NCBI GenBank assembly: GCA_017695015.1
Contig: JADIMD010000041.1
Span: forward strand, 1-32,192
Source of the DNA: Candidatus Cryptobacteroides faecigallinarum
GTDB lineage: Bacteria; Bacteroidota; Bacteroidia; Bacteroidales; UBA932
Reading direction: 5' to 3'
DNA: 32,192 bases
Shown: piece by piece, positions 16,865-25,519 of the stretch
Position numbering within the stretch: the stretch's first letter is position 1
Layout: the number at the start of each line of letters is the position of its first letter
Notes under the pieces: model-generated
Told to the model about the DNA's origin: nothing
Seen by the model: the letters and a program-made list of their open reading frames with translations, nothing else
Databases searched by the model: none
Made by a program: the position numbers and the translations under genes

Positions 16865-17677
16865 ATGAACAGAATTCATCCACTTGCAACAGTACATCCG
16901 AGCGCGAAAATCGGAGACAATGTAGAAATTGGACCTTACGCATTCATCGACGAGTTCGTCGAGATCGGAGACGGATGCAAGATATTTCCACACGCCACCA
17001 TATTCAATTATGTGAAGATGGGAAAGAACTGCCAGGTATTTCCGGGAGCTGTCATAGGCGCAATCCCTCAGGACCTGAAGTTCACCGGTGAAGTCACATA
17101 TGTGGAAATAGGGGACAATGTCAATATCCGTGAGTGCGCCACTATCAACAGGGGTACCAAGGCAAGCGGAAAAGGTGTGACGAAAATAGGCAGCAACACT
17201 CTGCTGATGTCATATACCCATGTTGCCCATGACTGCACAGTGGGCAGCCACTGCATCCTCGTAAGCTATGTGGGTATTGCAGGAGAAACGGATGTGGACG
17301 ACTGGGCAATCCTCGGAGGAGGCACCATGGCCCATCAGTTCTCCAAGATCGGAAAGCACGCGATGGTCGGAGGCGGCTCCAAGATCAACAAGGACATACC
17401 TCCTTACATCCTCTGCGGAAGGGACCCTATCAGCTATGCAGGTATCAATATCGTGGGACTCCGCCGCCGCGGATTCACATCTGACCAGATCCGCAATATC
17501 AAGGATATGTATGATATCATATATGCGAGCGGTCTGAATGTGTCCGATGCATGTGCAAAGGTCGAGGCAGGATTCCCTGCTTCCGAGGAGAGGGATACCA
17601 TCCTTGAATTCATCAGGAATTCCAAGAGAGGCATCGTGAAGGGCAATTCTCTCAATGTGAAAGGAGAGATCGAGTAG
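16865..17677 (+). CDS. lpxA: UDP-N-acetylglucosamine O-acyltransferase LpxA
   Basis: 270 aa. LpxA transfers the first hydroxyacyl chain from acyl-ACP to UDP-GlcNAc. Hexapeptide repeats run from about residue 5 to 185, then a helical C-terminal domain with the conserved GLRRRGF. H122 in THVAHDCTVG matches the E. coli catalytic His125, and the offset of three puts G170 at the place of the E. coli acyl-chain ruler Gly173. Ruler identity alone does not settle the chain length here. The TAG stop shares one base with the GTG start of the next gene. Confidence 0.95.
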   Translation: MNRIHPLATVHPSAKIGDNVEIGPYAFIDEFVEIGDGCKIFPHATIFNYVKMGKNCQVFPGAVIGAIPQDLKFTGEVTYVEIGDNVNIRECATINRGTKASGKGVTKIGSNTLLMSYTHVAHDCTVGSHCILVSYVGIAGETDVDDWAILGGGTMAHQFSKIGKHAMVGGGSKINKDIPPYILCGRDPISYAGINIVGLRRRGFTSDQIRNIKDMYDIIYASGLNVSDACAKVEAGFPASEERDTILEFIRNSKRGIVKGNSLNVKGEIE

Positions 17678-18399
17678 TGCCGGTTCTGCTCAATACGGCG
17701 TATTTTCCGCCGATACAATATTTCGCTGCGCTGTCTGCTTGCTGCAGACAGTGCAGTTTTTCGTTTCCGGTGGAAAATGGCGGCAGTCATGCGGTTGCAT
17801 ATGTGGAGGCATGCGAGAACTACCAGAAGCAGTCCTACAGAAACAGATGCCATTTCTATTCCGCTTCCGGGATGCAGTCGCTTACATTTCCCGTGGTGCA
17901 TGAGAACGGGACCCATACCCTGCCTATTTCAGAAATCAGGGTGGATTATTCCAGACCATGGCTCCAGCAGCATAAGAGGGCTATAGTGTCGGCATACAGG
18001 ACCTCGGCTTATTTCGAGTATTATCAGGACGAGCTGTTTGCCATCCTCGACCGCAGGCCGGAGACATTGTGGGAGCTCAACATGTCGGTCATCAGGTTCT
18101 TCATCGAGAAGATAGGCATTCCTGTCGAACTGAGACCTACGGGGACTTTTTCCCTGTCTTCTGGGAAATGCACTGAAGCCCCGTGGACAGGACTCCCGTA
18201 CAACGGGGAATACGGGGCCTGTGACCTCAGGGAGGTGATACATCCGAAACGGCCGGATGACATCATGGACCGTCTGGACCTGAAAAAGCCGTACTTCCAG
18301 GTCTTTGCCCGGAAATACGGCTTCATCACAAATCTGTCCGTGATGGACTTGCTGTTTAACGAAGGTCCCGACTCGATATCCTATCTCGTCAGAATCTGA
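17677..18399 (+). CDS. WbqC-like family protein
   Basis: 240 aa. The N-terminus VLLNTAYFPPIQYFAAL is the WbqC signature, followed by the typical ENYQKQSYRNRCHFYSASG segment and a helical C-terminal half. WbqC proteins are found in O-antigen or glycan loci, but their biochemical role is not established. Translation probably starts at the GTG at 17677, since there is no ATG in the conserved N-terminus. It overlaps lpxA by 1 nt, so it is coupled to lipid A genes, and overlaps the convergent FadL gene by 11 nt. The place right after lpxA hints at a role in envelope polysaccharide, which is inference only. Confidence 0.8.
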   Translation: MPVLLNTAYFPPIQYFAALSACCRQCSFSFPVENGGSHAVAYVEACENYQKQSYRNRCHFYSASGMQSLTFPVVHENGTHTLPISEIRVDYSRPWLQQHKRAIVSAYRTSAYFEYYQDELFAILDRRPETLWELNMSVIRFFIEKIGIPVELRPTGTFSLSSGKCTEAPWTGLPYNGEYGACDLREVIHPKRPDDIMDRLDLKKPYFQVFARKYGFITNLSVMDLLFNEGPDSISYLVRI

Positions 18400-20113
18400 A
18401 ACCTACAGTCAGAAGGATGTTGACCAGCCATCTCCTGTTGAGGATTTCAGGTGTGTTCTTGCTGTAGTCTATCACGACATCATTCCCGTTGAGGAGATAA
18501 TAGTCGTATGGGTAGATATATTCGTCGGCATATCTGGTCGCCTGCACTGCGAGGTCGGCGAAGAACGAGCCGGAAGAGCTGTATCCTAATCCTGCTGCAA
18601 ACCTGTGGGTCATAGCCGTCAACGGTTTCCTTGCCAGCTGGTGTGAGTATTCAAGACTGCCGCTCTCGTTATAAAGCTTTTCAGGCGAGGTGGTGAGCCC
18701 GTATCCTGCCCTTACCGCAAGGCTGCTGAACGGTTTGATCTCTACTCCTGCCCTGAACATGTGCGAGACTCCCATGAGTTCCTTTATGCTTGAGTTGACA
18801 GCATCGAAATTGGAGTTGTCGTTGGTATTGCTTTCATGGATGTACATCCCCCTGTAGTTTGCCATTTCATAATCGGCACTGACAACTGCGAAAGACCCGA
18901 ATGTATATGCCGCTCCCACATTGAACCTGAACGGGGATCTCAACTCGTACTGGTATGAGGACTCCGGAGTCTCGGCGTCACCGTTGCCGTAAGAGTCAGA
19001 ATATGTCGTCACTGAGGCATTGGCGCTCCATCTTTCCCTGATGGTGGTGGCGGTAGGGGTCTGGATGGCAGCCCCGAGCCTGAGTCCGTTACCCGGAGTC
19101 ACCAGTATTCCGAACTTCCCGTACACTCCGACTCCTGTCGCGCTATAAAGGTTGTTGTACCGGAGAGAGTTGAACTGTGTCTGGAAAAGGCTGTAGTCGG
19201 ATGCATCTCCACCGGAATTTTCCTTTATGTAATATTCCTGGTTGTAGGAAAGGGAAGTGATGCCGAGATTCGCTCCTATATACACCACATCGGATATGTT
19301 GGCGGCCCAGTTGAACACATAGTCGTATTTGTAGCCAGTTATCCGTCGTGAATATATCTGGTTGATGGTGTTGCCGTTGAGCCCGATTTTCTCAATGTCG
19401 ATTTCACCAGTGCCTGCAGACGGATCCTTTTCATAGTAGTTTTCCGTGACACCTGCATAGTCCAGTCCTGTTGTCCAGTCGTCTGAGACATCCGCTGTCC
19501 CCCTGTCGTTGTAGATGTCGCTTATTATGCCGGATTCGAATGCGAGAATCACATCGTACGGAATGCCGGAGTCATAATAAGGGTCGTAGCTGCCGTCGCT
19601 GGCGAGTATGAGGTCATTTACATTGATACCTGCTGCAAATGTGGCCATTGCACCTGCGAAAGAGGTTGTCGAGTTGAGCCCTTTGGTGAACATGTCGTCC
19701 TGGTAGGTGTTGGTCCTGTTCACTGTAAATCCCATTGACCAGTTCTTGATGCCGTACGACATGTTGGTGTCGAAGTTTACGGAGAACCCTATGTTTGGCA
19801 GGTTGAATCTTCCCATCGGGGCCCTGTAGCTCTTTGAGAAATAGTCTGGAGATGTTCCCCCTGCTGTGCTGACCGAGATGGCCACCCCGGGAGTGATGGT
19901 CACCTGGGAATATCTGGCGACAGCAGATCCTGCAGGATTGATGTTGACGGAGCCGAGGTCGCCTCCCAATGCCGTGAAAGCATTCCCCATCGCCATCGTC
20001 CTTGCTGTCCCTTCGTAATTGTTTTCACTGTACCGGAGCGCGTCATACATTGACTGAGCCTCTGCACTTGCCGCCACCGCAATCAACAGTAGTGTAATCG
20101 CTGTCCTTTTCAT
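18389..20113 (-). CDS. OmpP1/FadL-family outer membrane protein
   Basis: 574 aa. It has a signal peptide (MKRTAITLLLIAVAASAEAQ), followed by the N-terminal hatch-like segment (GTARTMAMGNAFTALGGDLGSVNINPAGSA) that typifies FadL/TodX channels, then many alternating strands ending in TVGFRF with a terminal Phe. FadL proteins import hydrophobic compounds such as long-chain fatty acids through the outer membrane. The ATG at 20113 is preferred over one 12 nt upstream because it leaves a compact signal peptide. It is 27 nt downstream of the aromatic lipoprotein gene and should be in its operon. It overlaps WbqC at its 3' end. Confidence 0.85.
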   Translation of the reverse strand: MKRTAITLLLIAVAASAEAQSMYDALRYSENNYEGTARTMAMGNAFTALGGDLGSVNINPAGSAVARYSQVTITPGVAISVSTAGGTSPDYFSKSYRAPMGRFNLPNIGFSVNFDTNMSYGIKNWSMGFTVNRTNTYQDDMFTKGLNSTTSFAGAMATFAAGINVNDLILASDGSYDPYYDSGIPYDVILAFESGIISDIYNDRGTADVSDDWTTGLDYAGVTENYYEKDPSAGTGEIDIEKIGLNGNTINQIYSRRITGYKYDYVFNWAANISDVVYIGANLGITSLSYNQEYYIKENSGGDASDYSLFQTQFNSLRYNNLYSATGVGVYGKFGILVTPGNGLRLGAAIQTPTATTIRERWSANASVTTYSDSYGNGDAETPESSYQYELRSPFRFNVGAAYTFGSFAVVSADYEMANYRGMYIHESNTNDNSNFDAVNSSIKELMGVSHMFRAGVEIKPFSSLAVRAGYGLTTSPEKLYNESGSLEYSHQLARKPLTAMTHRFAAGLGYSSSGSFFADLAVQATRYADEYIYPYDYYLLNGNDVVIDYSKNTPEILNRRWLVNILLTVGFRF

Positions 20114-20140
20114 ATCGATAATCATTAAGTTGTACTTTGC

Positions 20141-21346
20141 CTATCTGCGCCTTCCGCCTGCTGACCCGCTGCTGCGGGAACCTCCCGAGTATCCTGAAGA
20201 ACGGAATACTGAAGATGAGCTTCTGTTGTAGCTCGGGGTCGAACTTCTGTTGAAGCTTGGAGTGGAGCTTCTGTTGTAGCTTGAGCTTGAACTGCGGTTG
20301 TAGCTCGAAGATGAGCTTCTCCTGTAGGTGCTTTCGGAAGACCTGTTGTAGCCTGAAGATGAACTCCTGCTGACGGAGCTGCTTCTGCTGACAGAACTTG
20401 ATGATGGACGGCGGTATGTTGCCGTTCTTGCCGAGCTTCTGCCTGATGATCCCGTCTGCGTGCTCCTGTATTGGGCAGTGGAGCCGGATGATGATACATT
20501 TATTCCTCTCCTCCTGCTTGAAGTGTTGGCTGCAGAGGTCCCTGCCACATTGGTTGCTCCGGAGCCTCTCCTTACCACAGGTGTGGCGGAGCTGCCTTTA
20601 GTCGCTACGGAAGCAGAAGACCTCCTGACAGAGCCTGATGATGTCCTCGAAACCGATGCCGTCTGTCTGCTTACGCCCTGCGACCGCGAGAATCCAGGAC
20701 TGTTGGTCCTTCCGACGGTGGCAGACCTCGGCCGTGAAGTGATGATGTTGTTGGTGACATACACCGGTCCGTGGTGATGGTGGACAGGATGTCCGTACCA
20801 GCCCCAGTGATGATAAGGGTTCCAGTACCACGGGTCATACCATCTGCCCCAGTACCAAGGATCGTAGTATGGTGCAGTCCAGCTCCATCCCCAGTACCAT
20901 GTGTCGTAGAACCATCTGTCTCTCCAGTACCATGAGCTGTAGTACCATGGCCTTGACCATCTCCAGCTGCCATAATACCATGAATCCCAGTACCACGGGT
21001 CGGGATTGTAGTTGATGTAGATGCTGTAGTCCGCGTCTTCTCCGATGGTTACCGTGGCTCCGGTGTTGTTCTTGACTGTGATGCTTGTGTTTGCACTGAT
21101 GTCACCTGGAACGGTGATTGTGGCCGACTCGTCTTCAAGAAGATATATTTCCGAGTTCTTGGTCTGTGCGATCAGAGTGTCGATTTCCTGCTTTTCTGCA
21201 GCTGCTGCCTGTCTGTCTGCTATAGTGTTGGATCTGTTGACATAGATTCCGTCCTGGAACCTCTGGGATGAAGAATACCGGGCGGTTGTACCGCATGCCG
21301 AAAGCAGCAATACGGCTGAAATTAAGAATAAAACTCTCTTTTTCAT
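20141..21346 (-). CDS. Lipoprotein with extreme Trp/Tyr-rich and Ser/Arg-repeat regions, unknown function
   Basis: 401 aa; I do not recognise a family. The signal ends LLLSACG, so Cys18 should be lipidated. Residues 19-112 look like a folded or beta-rich domain (ATITVPGDISANTSITVKNN). Residues about 116-184 contain roughly 20 Trp and 15 Tyr in 70 residues, in PWYW-type clusters (coordinates 20792-21010), ending in a His run. Residues about 200-401 are low complexity, rich in Ser and Arg, with 8-residue YNRSSSSS-type repeats at 333-380 and a GGRRR tail. No acidic surface-export signal follows Cys18, so the location could be periplasmic. Upstream is a canonical AGGAGG, rare in this phylum. Role unknown; possibly envelope binding or self-assembly. 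Confidence 0.8.
   Translation of the reverse strand: MKKRVLFLISAVLLLSACGTTARYSSSQRFQDGIYVNRSNTIADRQAAAAEKQEIDTLIAQTKNSEIYLLEDESATITVPGDISANTSITVKNNTGATVTIGEDADYSIYINYNPDPWYWDSWYYGSWRWSRPWYYSSWYWRDRWFYDTWYWGWSWTAPYYDPWYWGRWYDPWYWNPYHHWGWYGHPVHHHHGPVYVTNNIITSRPRSATVGRTNSPGFSRSQGVSRQTASVSRTSSGSVRRSSASVATKGSSATPVVRRGSGATNVAGTSAANTSSRRRGINVSSSGSTAQYRSTQTGSSGRSSARTATYRRPSSSSVSRSSSVSRSSSSGYNRSSESTYRRSSSSSYNRSSSSSYNRSSTPSFNRSSTPSYNRSSSSVFRSSGYSGGSRSSGSAGGRRR
20207..20350 (-). repeat. 24-nt coding tandem repeats (YNRSS units)
   Basis: About six imperfect 24-nt units within the lipoprotein gene, encoding YNRSSSSS, YNRSSTPS, FNRSSTPS and similar octapeptides. They are candidates for unit-number variation. 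Confidence 0.75.
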
Positions 21347-21353
21347 ATCCTGA

Positions 21354-21359
21354 CCTCCT
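21354..21359 (-). promoter_or_regulatory. Canonical Shine-Dalgarno of the lipoprotein gene
   Basis: Minus strand AGGAGG, 7 nt before the ATG at 21346. Most genes in this window lack such a site, so this one stands out. Confidence 0.7.
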
Positions 21360-21378
21360 GTTATTTGTAATATTTTTA

Positions 21379-21386
21379 TACCTTTG
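21379..21386 (+). promoter_or_regulatory. proS -7 box (TACCTTTG)
   Basis: TACCTTTG fits TAnnTTTG. With a start near 21393 the proS leader would be about 103 nt, far longer than the 10-25 nt leaders implied for most other plus-strand promoters here. Confidence 0.55.
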
Positions 21387-21399
21387 CGCGCGGGAATTC

Positions 21400-21468
21400 A
21401 TGCAATATCTGTACCCCGTGCGGAAGAGGCAACTACAGTATAGATGCAATTCTTGCGACAATGTATAA
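21400..21468 (+). CDS. Possible 22-codon leader peptide upstream of proS
   Basis: The first ATG after the predicted proS start opens a 22-codon frame ending TAA at 21466-21468, 27 nt before proS. It begins MQYLYPVRK, has one Pro codon (CCC, codon 6) and a CNSC motif near the end. A regulatory uORF is possible, but chance is not excluded. Confidence 0.25.
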   Translation: MQYLYPVRKRQLQYRCNSCDNV

Positions 21469-21485
21469 ATAAAATTGAATAAAAA

Positions 21486-21515
21486 CAAAGTTATAATGGC
21501 AAAAGAGGTTACAAA
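21486..21515 (-). promoter_or_regulatory. Candidate promoter of the lipoprotein-FadL operon
   Basis: Minus strand TTTG (21512-21515), 18-nt spacer, TAACTTTG (21486-21493). It lies over the proS start codon, so its transcript (start near 21479) would be antisense to the proS leader and have a leader of about 130 nt. Confidence 0.45.
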
Positions 21516-22974
21516 AAGGTCAGAGAACTATTCGCAGTGGTATGACGATCTGGTCGTCAAGGCAGACCTCGCCGAGCGTTCGGCAGTCAGAGGATGTATG
21601 GTGATCAAGCCGTACGGATATGCGATATGGGAGAAGATGCAGCATATCCTTGATTCCATGTTCAAGGAGACAGGACATCAGAATGCATATTTCCCTCTGT
21701 TCATACCAAAGTCTTTCCTCAGCAGGGAGGCGGAGCATGTGGAAGGCTTTGCCAAAGAATGCGCAGTGGTGACCCATCACAGGCTCATGGCCAATCCTGA
21801 CGGCCCTGGAGTGGTGGTGGACCCTTCTGCAAAGCTGGAGGAGGAGCTCGTGGTGAGACCGACTTCTGAGACCATTATATGGAACACATACAAGAACTGG
21901 GTCACTTCATGGAGGGATCTTCCGATTCTCTGCAACCAGTGGGCAAATGTGGTAAGGTGGGAGATGAGGACCCGTCTTTTCCTCCGCACGGCAGAATTCC
22001 TGTGGCAGGAAGGTCATACAGCCCACGCCACAAGCCAGGAGGCTGTAGAGGAAGCCACAAAGATGGTCCATGTATATGCAGATTTCGCAAGGAAGTACAT
22101 GGCGATGCCTGTTGTGGTGGGGCACAAGAGTCCTAACGAAAGGTTCGCGGGAGCCCTTGACACTCTGACGATAGAGGCCATGATGCAGGACGGAAAGGCT
22201 CTGCAGGCCGGGACTTCGCATTTCCTCGGACAGAATTTCGCAAAGGCTTTCGATGTGCAGTTCACCAACAAGGAAGGCAAGCAGGAATATGTGTGGGCTA
22301 CTTCATGGGGCGTATCCACCCGTCTGATGGGAGCGCTTATCATGGCACACGGTGATGACAACGGTCTTGTCCTCCCTCCTGCACTCGCTCCTATACAGGT
22401 GGTGATGGTGCCTATATACAAGTCTCCGGAAGAGCGCAGCGCAATCCTCGACAAGATGGACGAGCTGAAGAAAGAGCTTGAAGCACACGGACATACAGTG
22501 AAGATAGATGACCGTGACACCCTCCGTCCGGGATTCAAGTTCGCGGAATGGGAGCTGAAAGGTGTGCCTGTGAGGATAGCGATGGGCCCTCGTGACATGG
22601 AGAACGGCACAGTGGAGCTTGCACGCCGTGATACGCTTGAGAAGACATCCGCTCCTCAGGAGGGTCTCGGGAAGAGAATAGAGGACCTTCTGGTGGAAAT
22701 TCAGGATAACATATATGCCAAGGCGTTGAAGTTCAGGGATGAACATATCGTCAAGGTAGACACTTGGGAAGATTTCAAGGAGAAGATAGAGCAGGGAGGT
22801 TTCCTTCTTTGCCACTGGGACGGGACAACCGAGACAGAGGAGAAGATCAAGGAGGAGACTAAGGCTACGATCAGATGCATACCTGTCGATACTGCCGTAT
22901 GCGAAGAGGAAGGCAAATGCATTTATACCGGCAAGCCGTCACACAGGAGGGTGCTGTTTGCCAGGTCTTATTAA
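21496..22974 (+). CDS. proS: Prolyl-tRNA synthetase, archaeal/eukaryotic type
   Basis: 492 aa. It charges tRNA-Pro. This is the short ProRS form without the bacterial editing insertion between motifs 2 and 3. Visible motifs are [45 protein letters not shown] (class II motif 2 region), and the [21 protein letters not shown] stretch (motif 3). The C-terminal zinc-binding extension (cysteines in [19 protein letters not shown]) ends in RSY, the terminal Tyr typical of this form. The ATG at 21496 (MAKEV) is chosen over a TTG upstream. Followed 23 nt later by the DUF3078 gene. Confidence 0.96.
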   Translation: MAKEVTKRSENYSQWYDDLVVKADLAERSAVRGCMVIKPYGYAIWEKMQHILDSMFKETGHQNAYFPLFIPKSFLSREAEHVEGFAKECAVVTHHRLMANPDGPGVVVDPSAKLEEELVVRPTSETIIWNTYKNWVTSWRDLPILCNQWANVVRWEMRTRLFLRTAEFLWQEGHTAHATSQEAVEEATKMVHVYADFARKYMAMPVVVGHKSPNERFAGALDTLTIEAMMQDGKALQAGTSHFLGQNFAKAFDVQFTNKEGKQEYVWATSWGVSTRLMGALIMAHGDDNGLVLPPALAPIQVVMVPIYKSPEERSAILDKMDELKKELEAHGHTVKIDDRDTLRPGFKFAEWELKGVPVRIAMGPRDMENGTVELARRDTLEKTSAPQEGLGKRIEDLLVEIQDNIYAKALKFRDEHIVKVDTWEDFKEKIEQGGFLLCHWDGTTETEEKIKEETKATIRCIPVDTAVCEEEGKCIYTGKPSHRRVLFARSY

Positions 22975-22997
22975 AATACAAACAAAACCTTCATTCT

Positions 22998-24068
22998 ATG
23001 AAAAAAATTATCGTAGGGACGGCTCTTGCGCTCATGTGCGTTTCTCTGCCAGCCCAGGAACTTACCGATGCACAGAAGGCAGCGGCAGATGCCGCGATTG
23101 CGCTGAACAATGCCCCGGCAGCTGAGGAGACTCTTGCCCAGAAACCAAAGTATTGGAAAAATTCACTTTCCACCAAGATCGATTTCGGACAGACCGCACT
23201 GATGAACTGGGCAGCCGGTGGATATAACAACTATTCTCTGAGAGGTTATATTGACGGAAACGCCAATTATGCCAAGGACAAGATTTCATGGACCAACAGG
23301 CTTCAGCTCGACTATGGTTTCCTGTATTCAGCAGACAAGCCGGTCCTCCAGAAGAGCGATGACAGGATTTATCTTGAAAGCAAGTTCGGATACAAGGCTG
23401 TAGACAAGCTTTTCATTTCCGCAGAGTACAGCTTCAAGTCCCAGTTCTCCAATACTTACGACTTTCCTACACCGGCGGCAAGACCGGACGGAGGCGAATT
23501 GACTTCTGCTGACTGGAATGCAGCAAGGGTGCTCAAGTCAGGTTTCGTGTCACCTGCATATACCAATATCGCGCTCGGTATTGACTACAACCCTTTCAAG
23601 TGGCTGACTGTCAACCTTGCGCCTATTACTGGAGGTGTTGTAATCGTGGATCTGCCGGAGTTGAGGGAAAGTTACAGCATGCCTCTCGTGGACGAGAATT
23701 CCCAGCCTATATCCGATGATGCAGCAGCAAACGGCCGCCGCTACCGCCCTGCAAGGTTTGAATTCGGTGCCCAGCTGAAAATCGACTTCAAGGTCAATGT
23801 GAACGACAACTTCAAGTACACCTCGCAGGTGCTGCTGTTCTCCAACTATCTGAAGAATCCTCAGAACATCCGTGTGAACTGGGATAACAGAATCGAGTGG
23901 AAACTGGCGAAATTCTTCTCCCTCATGTTCACCACCAACCTGATCTATGATGACACCGTGATGATTTCCAAGGTGGAAAAGGACGGAACGGTGACTAACC
24001 ATCAGCGGGTTCAGTTCAAGGAGTCCCTTTCATTCGGGTTCGTATATACTATAGAGTCCAAGAATTAA
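22998..24068 (+). CDS. DUF3078-family outer membrane protein
   Basis: 356 aa. It has a signal peptide (MKKIIVGTALALMCVSLPAQ), an Ala-rich helix, then a long beta-strand-rich part starting WKNSLSTKIDFGQTALMNWAAGGYNNYSLRGYIDGNANY, which is the DUF3078 signature, and ends FGFVYTIESKN. It is probably an outer-membrane barrel; its function is not known. It sits between proS and tilS on the same strand with gaps of 23 and 3 nt, so all three may be one transcript. The ATG at 22998 is used because upstream in-frame sequence overlaps proS in another frame. Confidence 0.8.
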   Translation: MKKIIVGTALALMCVSLPAQELTDAQKAAADAAIALNNAPAAEETLAQKPKYWKNSLSTKIDFGQTALMNWAAGGYNNYSLRGYIDGNANYAKDKISWTNRLQLDYGFLYSADKPVLQKSDDRIYLESKFGYKAVDKLFISAEYSFKSQFSNTYDFPTPAARPDGGELTSADWNAARVLKSGFVSPAYTNIALGIDYNPFKWLTVNLAPITGGVVIVDLPELRESYSMPLVDENSQPISDDAAANGRRYRPARFEFGAQLKIDFKVNVNDNFKYTSQVLLFSNYLKNPQNIRVNWDNRIEWKLAKFFSLMFTTNLIYDDTVMISKVEKDGTVTNHQRVQFKESLSFGFVYTIESKN

Positions 24069-24071
24069 CTG

Positions 24072-25508
24072 ATGCAGAAAGAGTTTGATTCCATCCTCCG
24101 TTCATTGCTCGGTCCTTCCGGGGAAGACGGGCATGATGGGACTGCGGGAGTGCTCCTGGCAGTCAGCGGAGGAATCGACTCGATGTGTCTTGCCGACCTT
24201 GTGCTCCATTCATCCCTGAGTCTCAGGTTTGCCGTGGCCCATTGCAATTTCCATCTCAGAGGGGAAGAGAGCGATTCTGATCAGGCTCTCGTGGAGCAAT
24301 GGTGCAGGAAGAATGGAGCGAGGCTTTTCCTGGCGGATTTTGATACTGCCTCCTATGCTTCTGAAAAAGGTCTCAGCATAGAGATGGCAGCCAGAGAATT
24401 GCGCTATCGCTGGTTCGGAAGTCTGTGCATTGAGCACGGATTTTCGGGAACGGTGGTGGCGCATAATTCCAATGATAATGTAGAGACCTTGATTCTCAAT
24501 TTGTTGCGAGGTACGGGGCTGAAGGGGATTGCAGGAATGGGACATGTTTCTCCTCTCCCTTGCCAGGATACCTGTCCATCCGGGGACTTCCTGTCTGGGA
24601 AATGTCTTCTGTACAGACCGATGCTTGATTTTACCAGAAAGCAGATAGAGGGCTATGCCAGGTCACATGGAATCCTTTATCATGAGGACAGCACCAATGC
24701 CGACTCGACATACAGGCGCAACAGGATAAGGAATGAAGTATTTCCTTTGTTCGAGACCATAAATCCTTCCTTTATCAAGACAGTCAATAGGGAAATGGGA
24801 TATTTCTCCGATGCAGCGGGGTTACTGGAAGACCTTGTGAGACTTCCTGTGTCCGAGGATGCCGCCCGTGGAGAATCCAGAATAGATGTTGGCAGCCTGA
24901 TGGAAAAGCCGCACTGGCCCTATCTGCTGTACATGGCTCTGGAGCCATACGGCTTCAACAGTGCGTTAGTCTCTGCCATCGAAAAGCTGTTGAGGTCTGC
25001 CGGAAAATCAGGGGTGACGCTTTCAGGAAAGATTTTCCGTTCAGCTTCGCATGTGCTTGTCACTTCTGCAAAGGAACTGATTGTGCGCTCTGCGGAATCC
25101 GGATTCACCATGGAGGGACAACCGGATATGGAAGTGCCGGGTCCGGGGACTTATTCTTCCGGAGGGGTGTCTTTTGCTGTTGAAATGCTTCCACGCAATG
25201 AAATAAAGGATTTGAAGTGTCCTCATGGAGTGCTTATGACAGATTCGGTTTCATTGCCTTTCCCATTCATCTGCAGGAAATGGCAGCCCGGGGACTGGAT
25301 GCGCCCGTTTGGCATGAGGGGAAGAAAAAAGGTCAGTGACATATTCACTGACCTGAAATTCGATATTTTCTCCAAGTCTGACGCTCTGGTGATAACCTCT
25401 CCATCCTGCTCTGACGGTCATGTGCTTGCAATCCTTGGAGAAAGGATAGACGATGCCGTCAAGATTGGTCCGTCGACATCAGAAGTGACGGTCATCAGAC
25501 TCATCTGA
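24072..25508 (+). CDS. tilS: tRNA(Ile)-lysidine synthase TilS
   Basis: 478 aa. TilS converts C34 of the CAU-anticodon tRNA-Ile to lysidine, so that it reads AUA. The N-type ATP pyrophosphatase motif SGGIDS is at 32-37, followed by HCNFHLRGEESDSD and HNSNDNVETLILNLLRGTGLKG, the conserved region which in E. coli is H-x2-DD-Q-x-ET; here the first Asp and the Gln are Asn. The C-terminal domain contains RKWQPGDWMRPFGMRGRKKVSDIF, typical of TilS. It starts 3 nt after the DUF3078 stop and ends 11 nt from the convergent sppA stop. Confidence 0.93.
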   Translation: MQKEFDSILRSLLGPSGEDGHDGTAGVLLAVSGGIDSMCLADLVLHSSLSLRFAVAHCNFHLRGEESDSDQALVEQWCRKNGARLFLADFDTASYASEKGLSIEMAARELRYRWFGSLCIEHGFSGTVVAHNSNDNVETLILNLLRGTGLKGIAGMGHVSPLPCQDTCPSGDFLSGKCLLYRPMLDFTRKQIEGYARSHGILYHEDSTNADSTYRRNRIRNEVFPLFETINPSFIKTVNREMGYFSDAAGLLEDLVRLPVSEDAARGESRIDVGSLMEKPHWPYLLYMALEPYGFNSALVSAIEKLLRSAGKSGVTLSGKIFRSASHVLVTSAKELIVRSAESGFTMEGQPDMEVPGPGTYSSGGVSFAVEMLPRNEIKDLKCPHGVLMTDSVSLPFPFICRKWQPGDWMRPFGMRGRKKVSDIFTDLKFDIFSKSDALVITSPSCSDGHVLAILGERIDDAVKIGPSTSEVTVIRLI

Positions 25509-25519
25509 GCATTTCTGCC

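Noticed and set aside
20207..20350. Regular repeats resembling a CRISPR or satellite
   Set aside because: The 24-nt period is codon-based, lies inside an open frame and has no unique spacers; it encodes octapeptide repeats.
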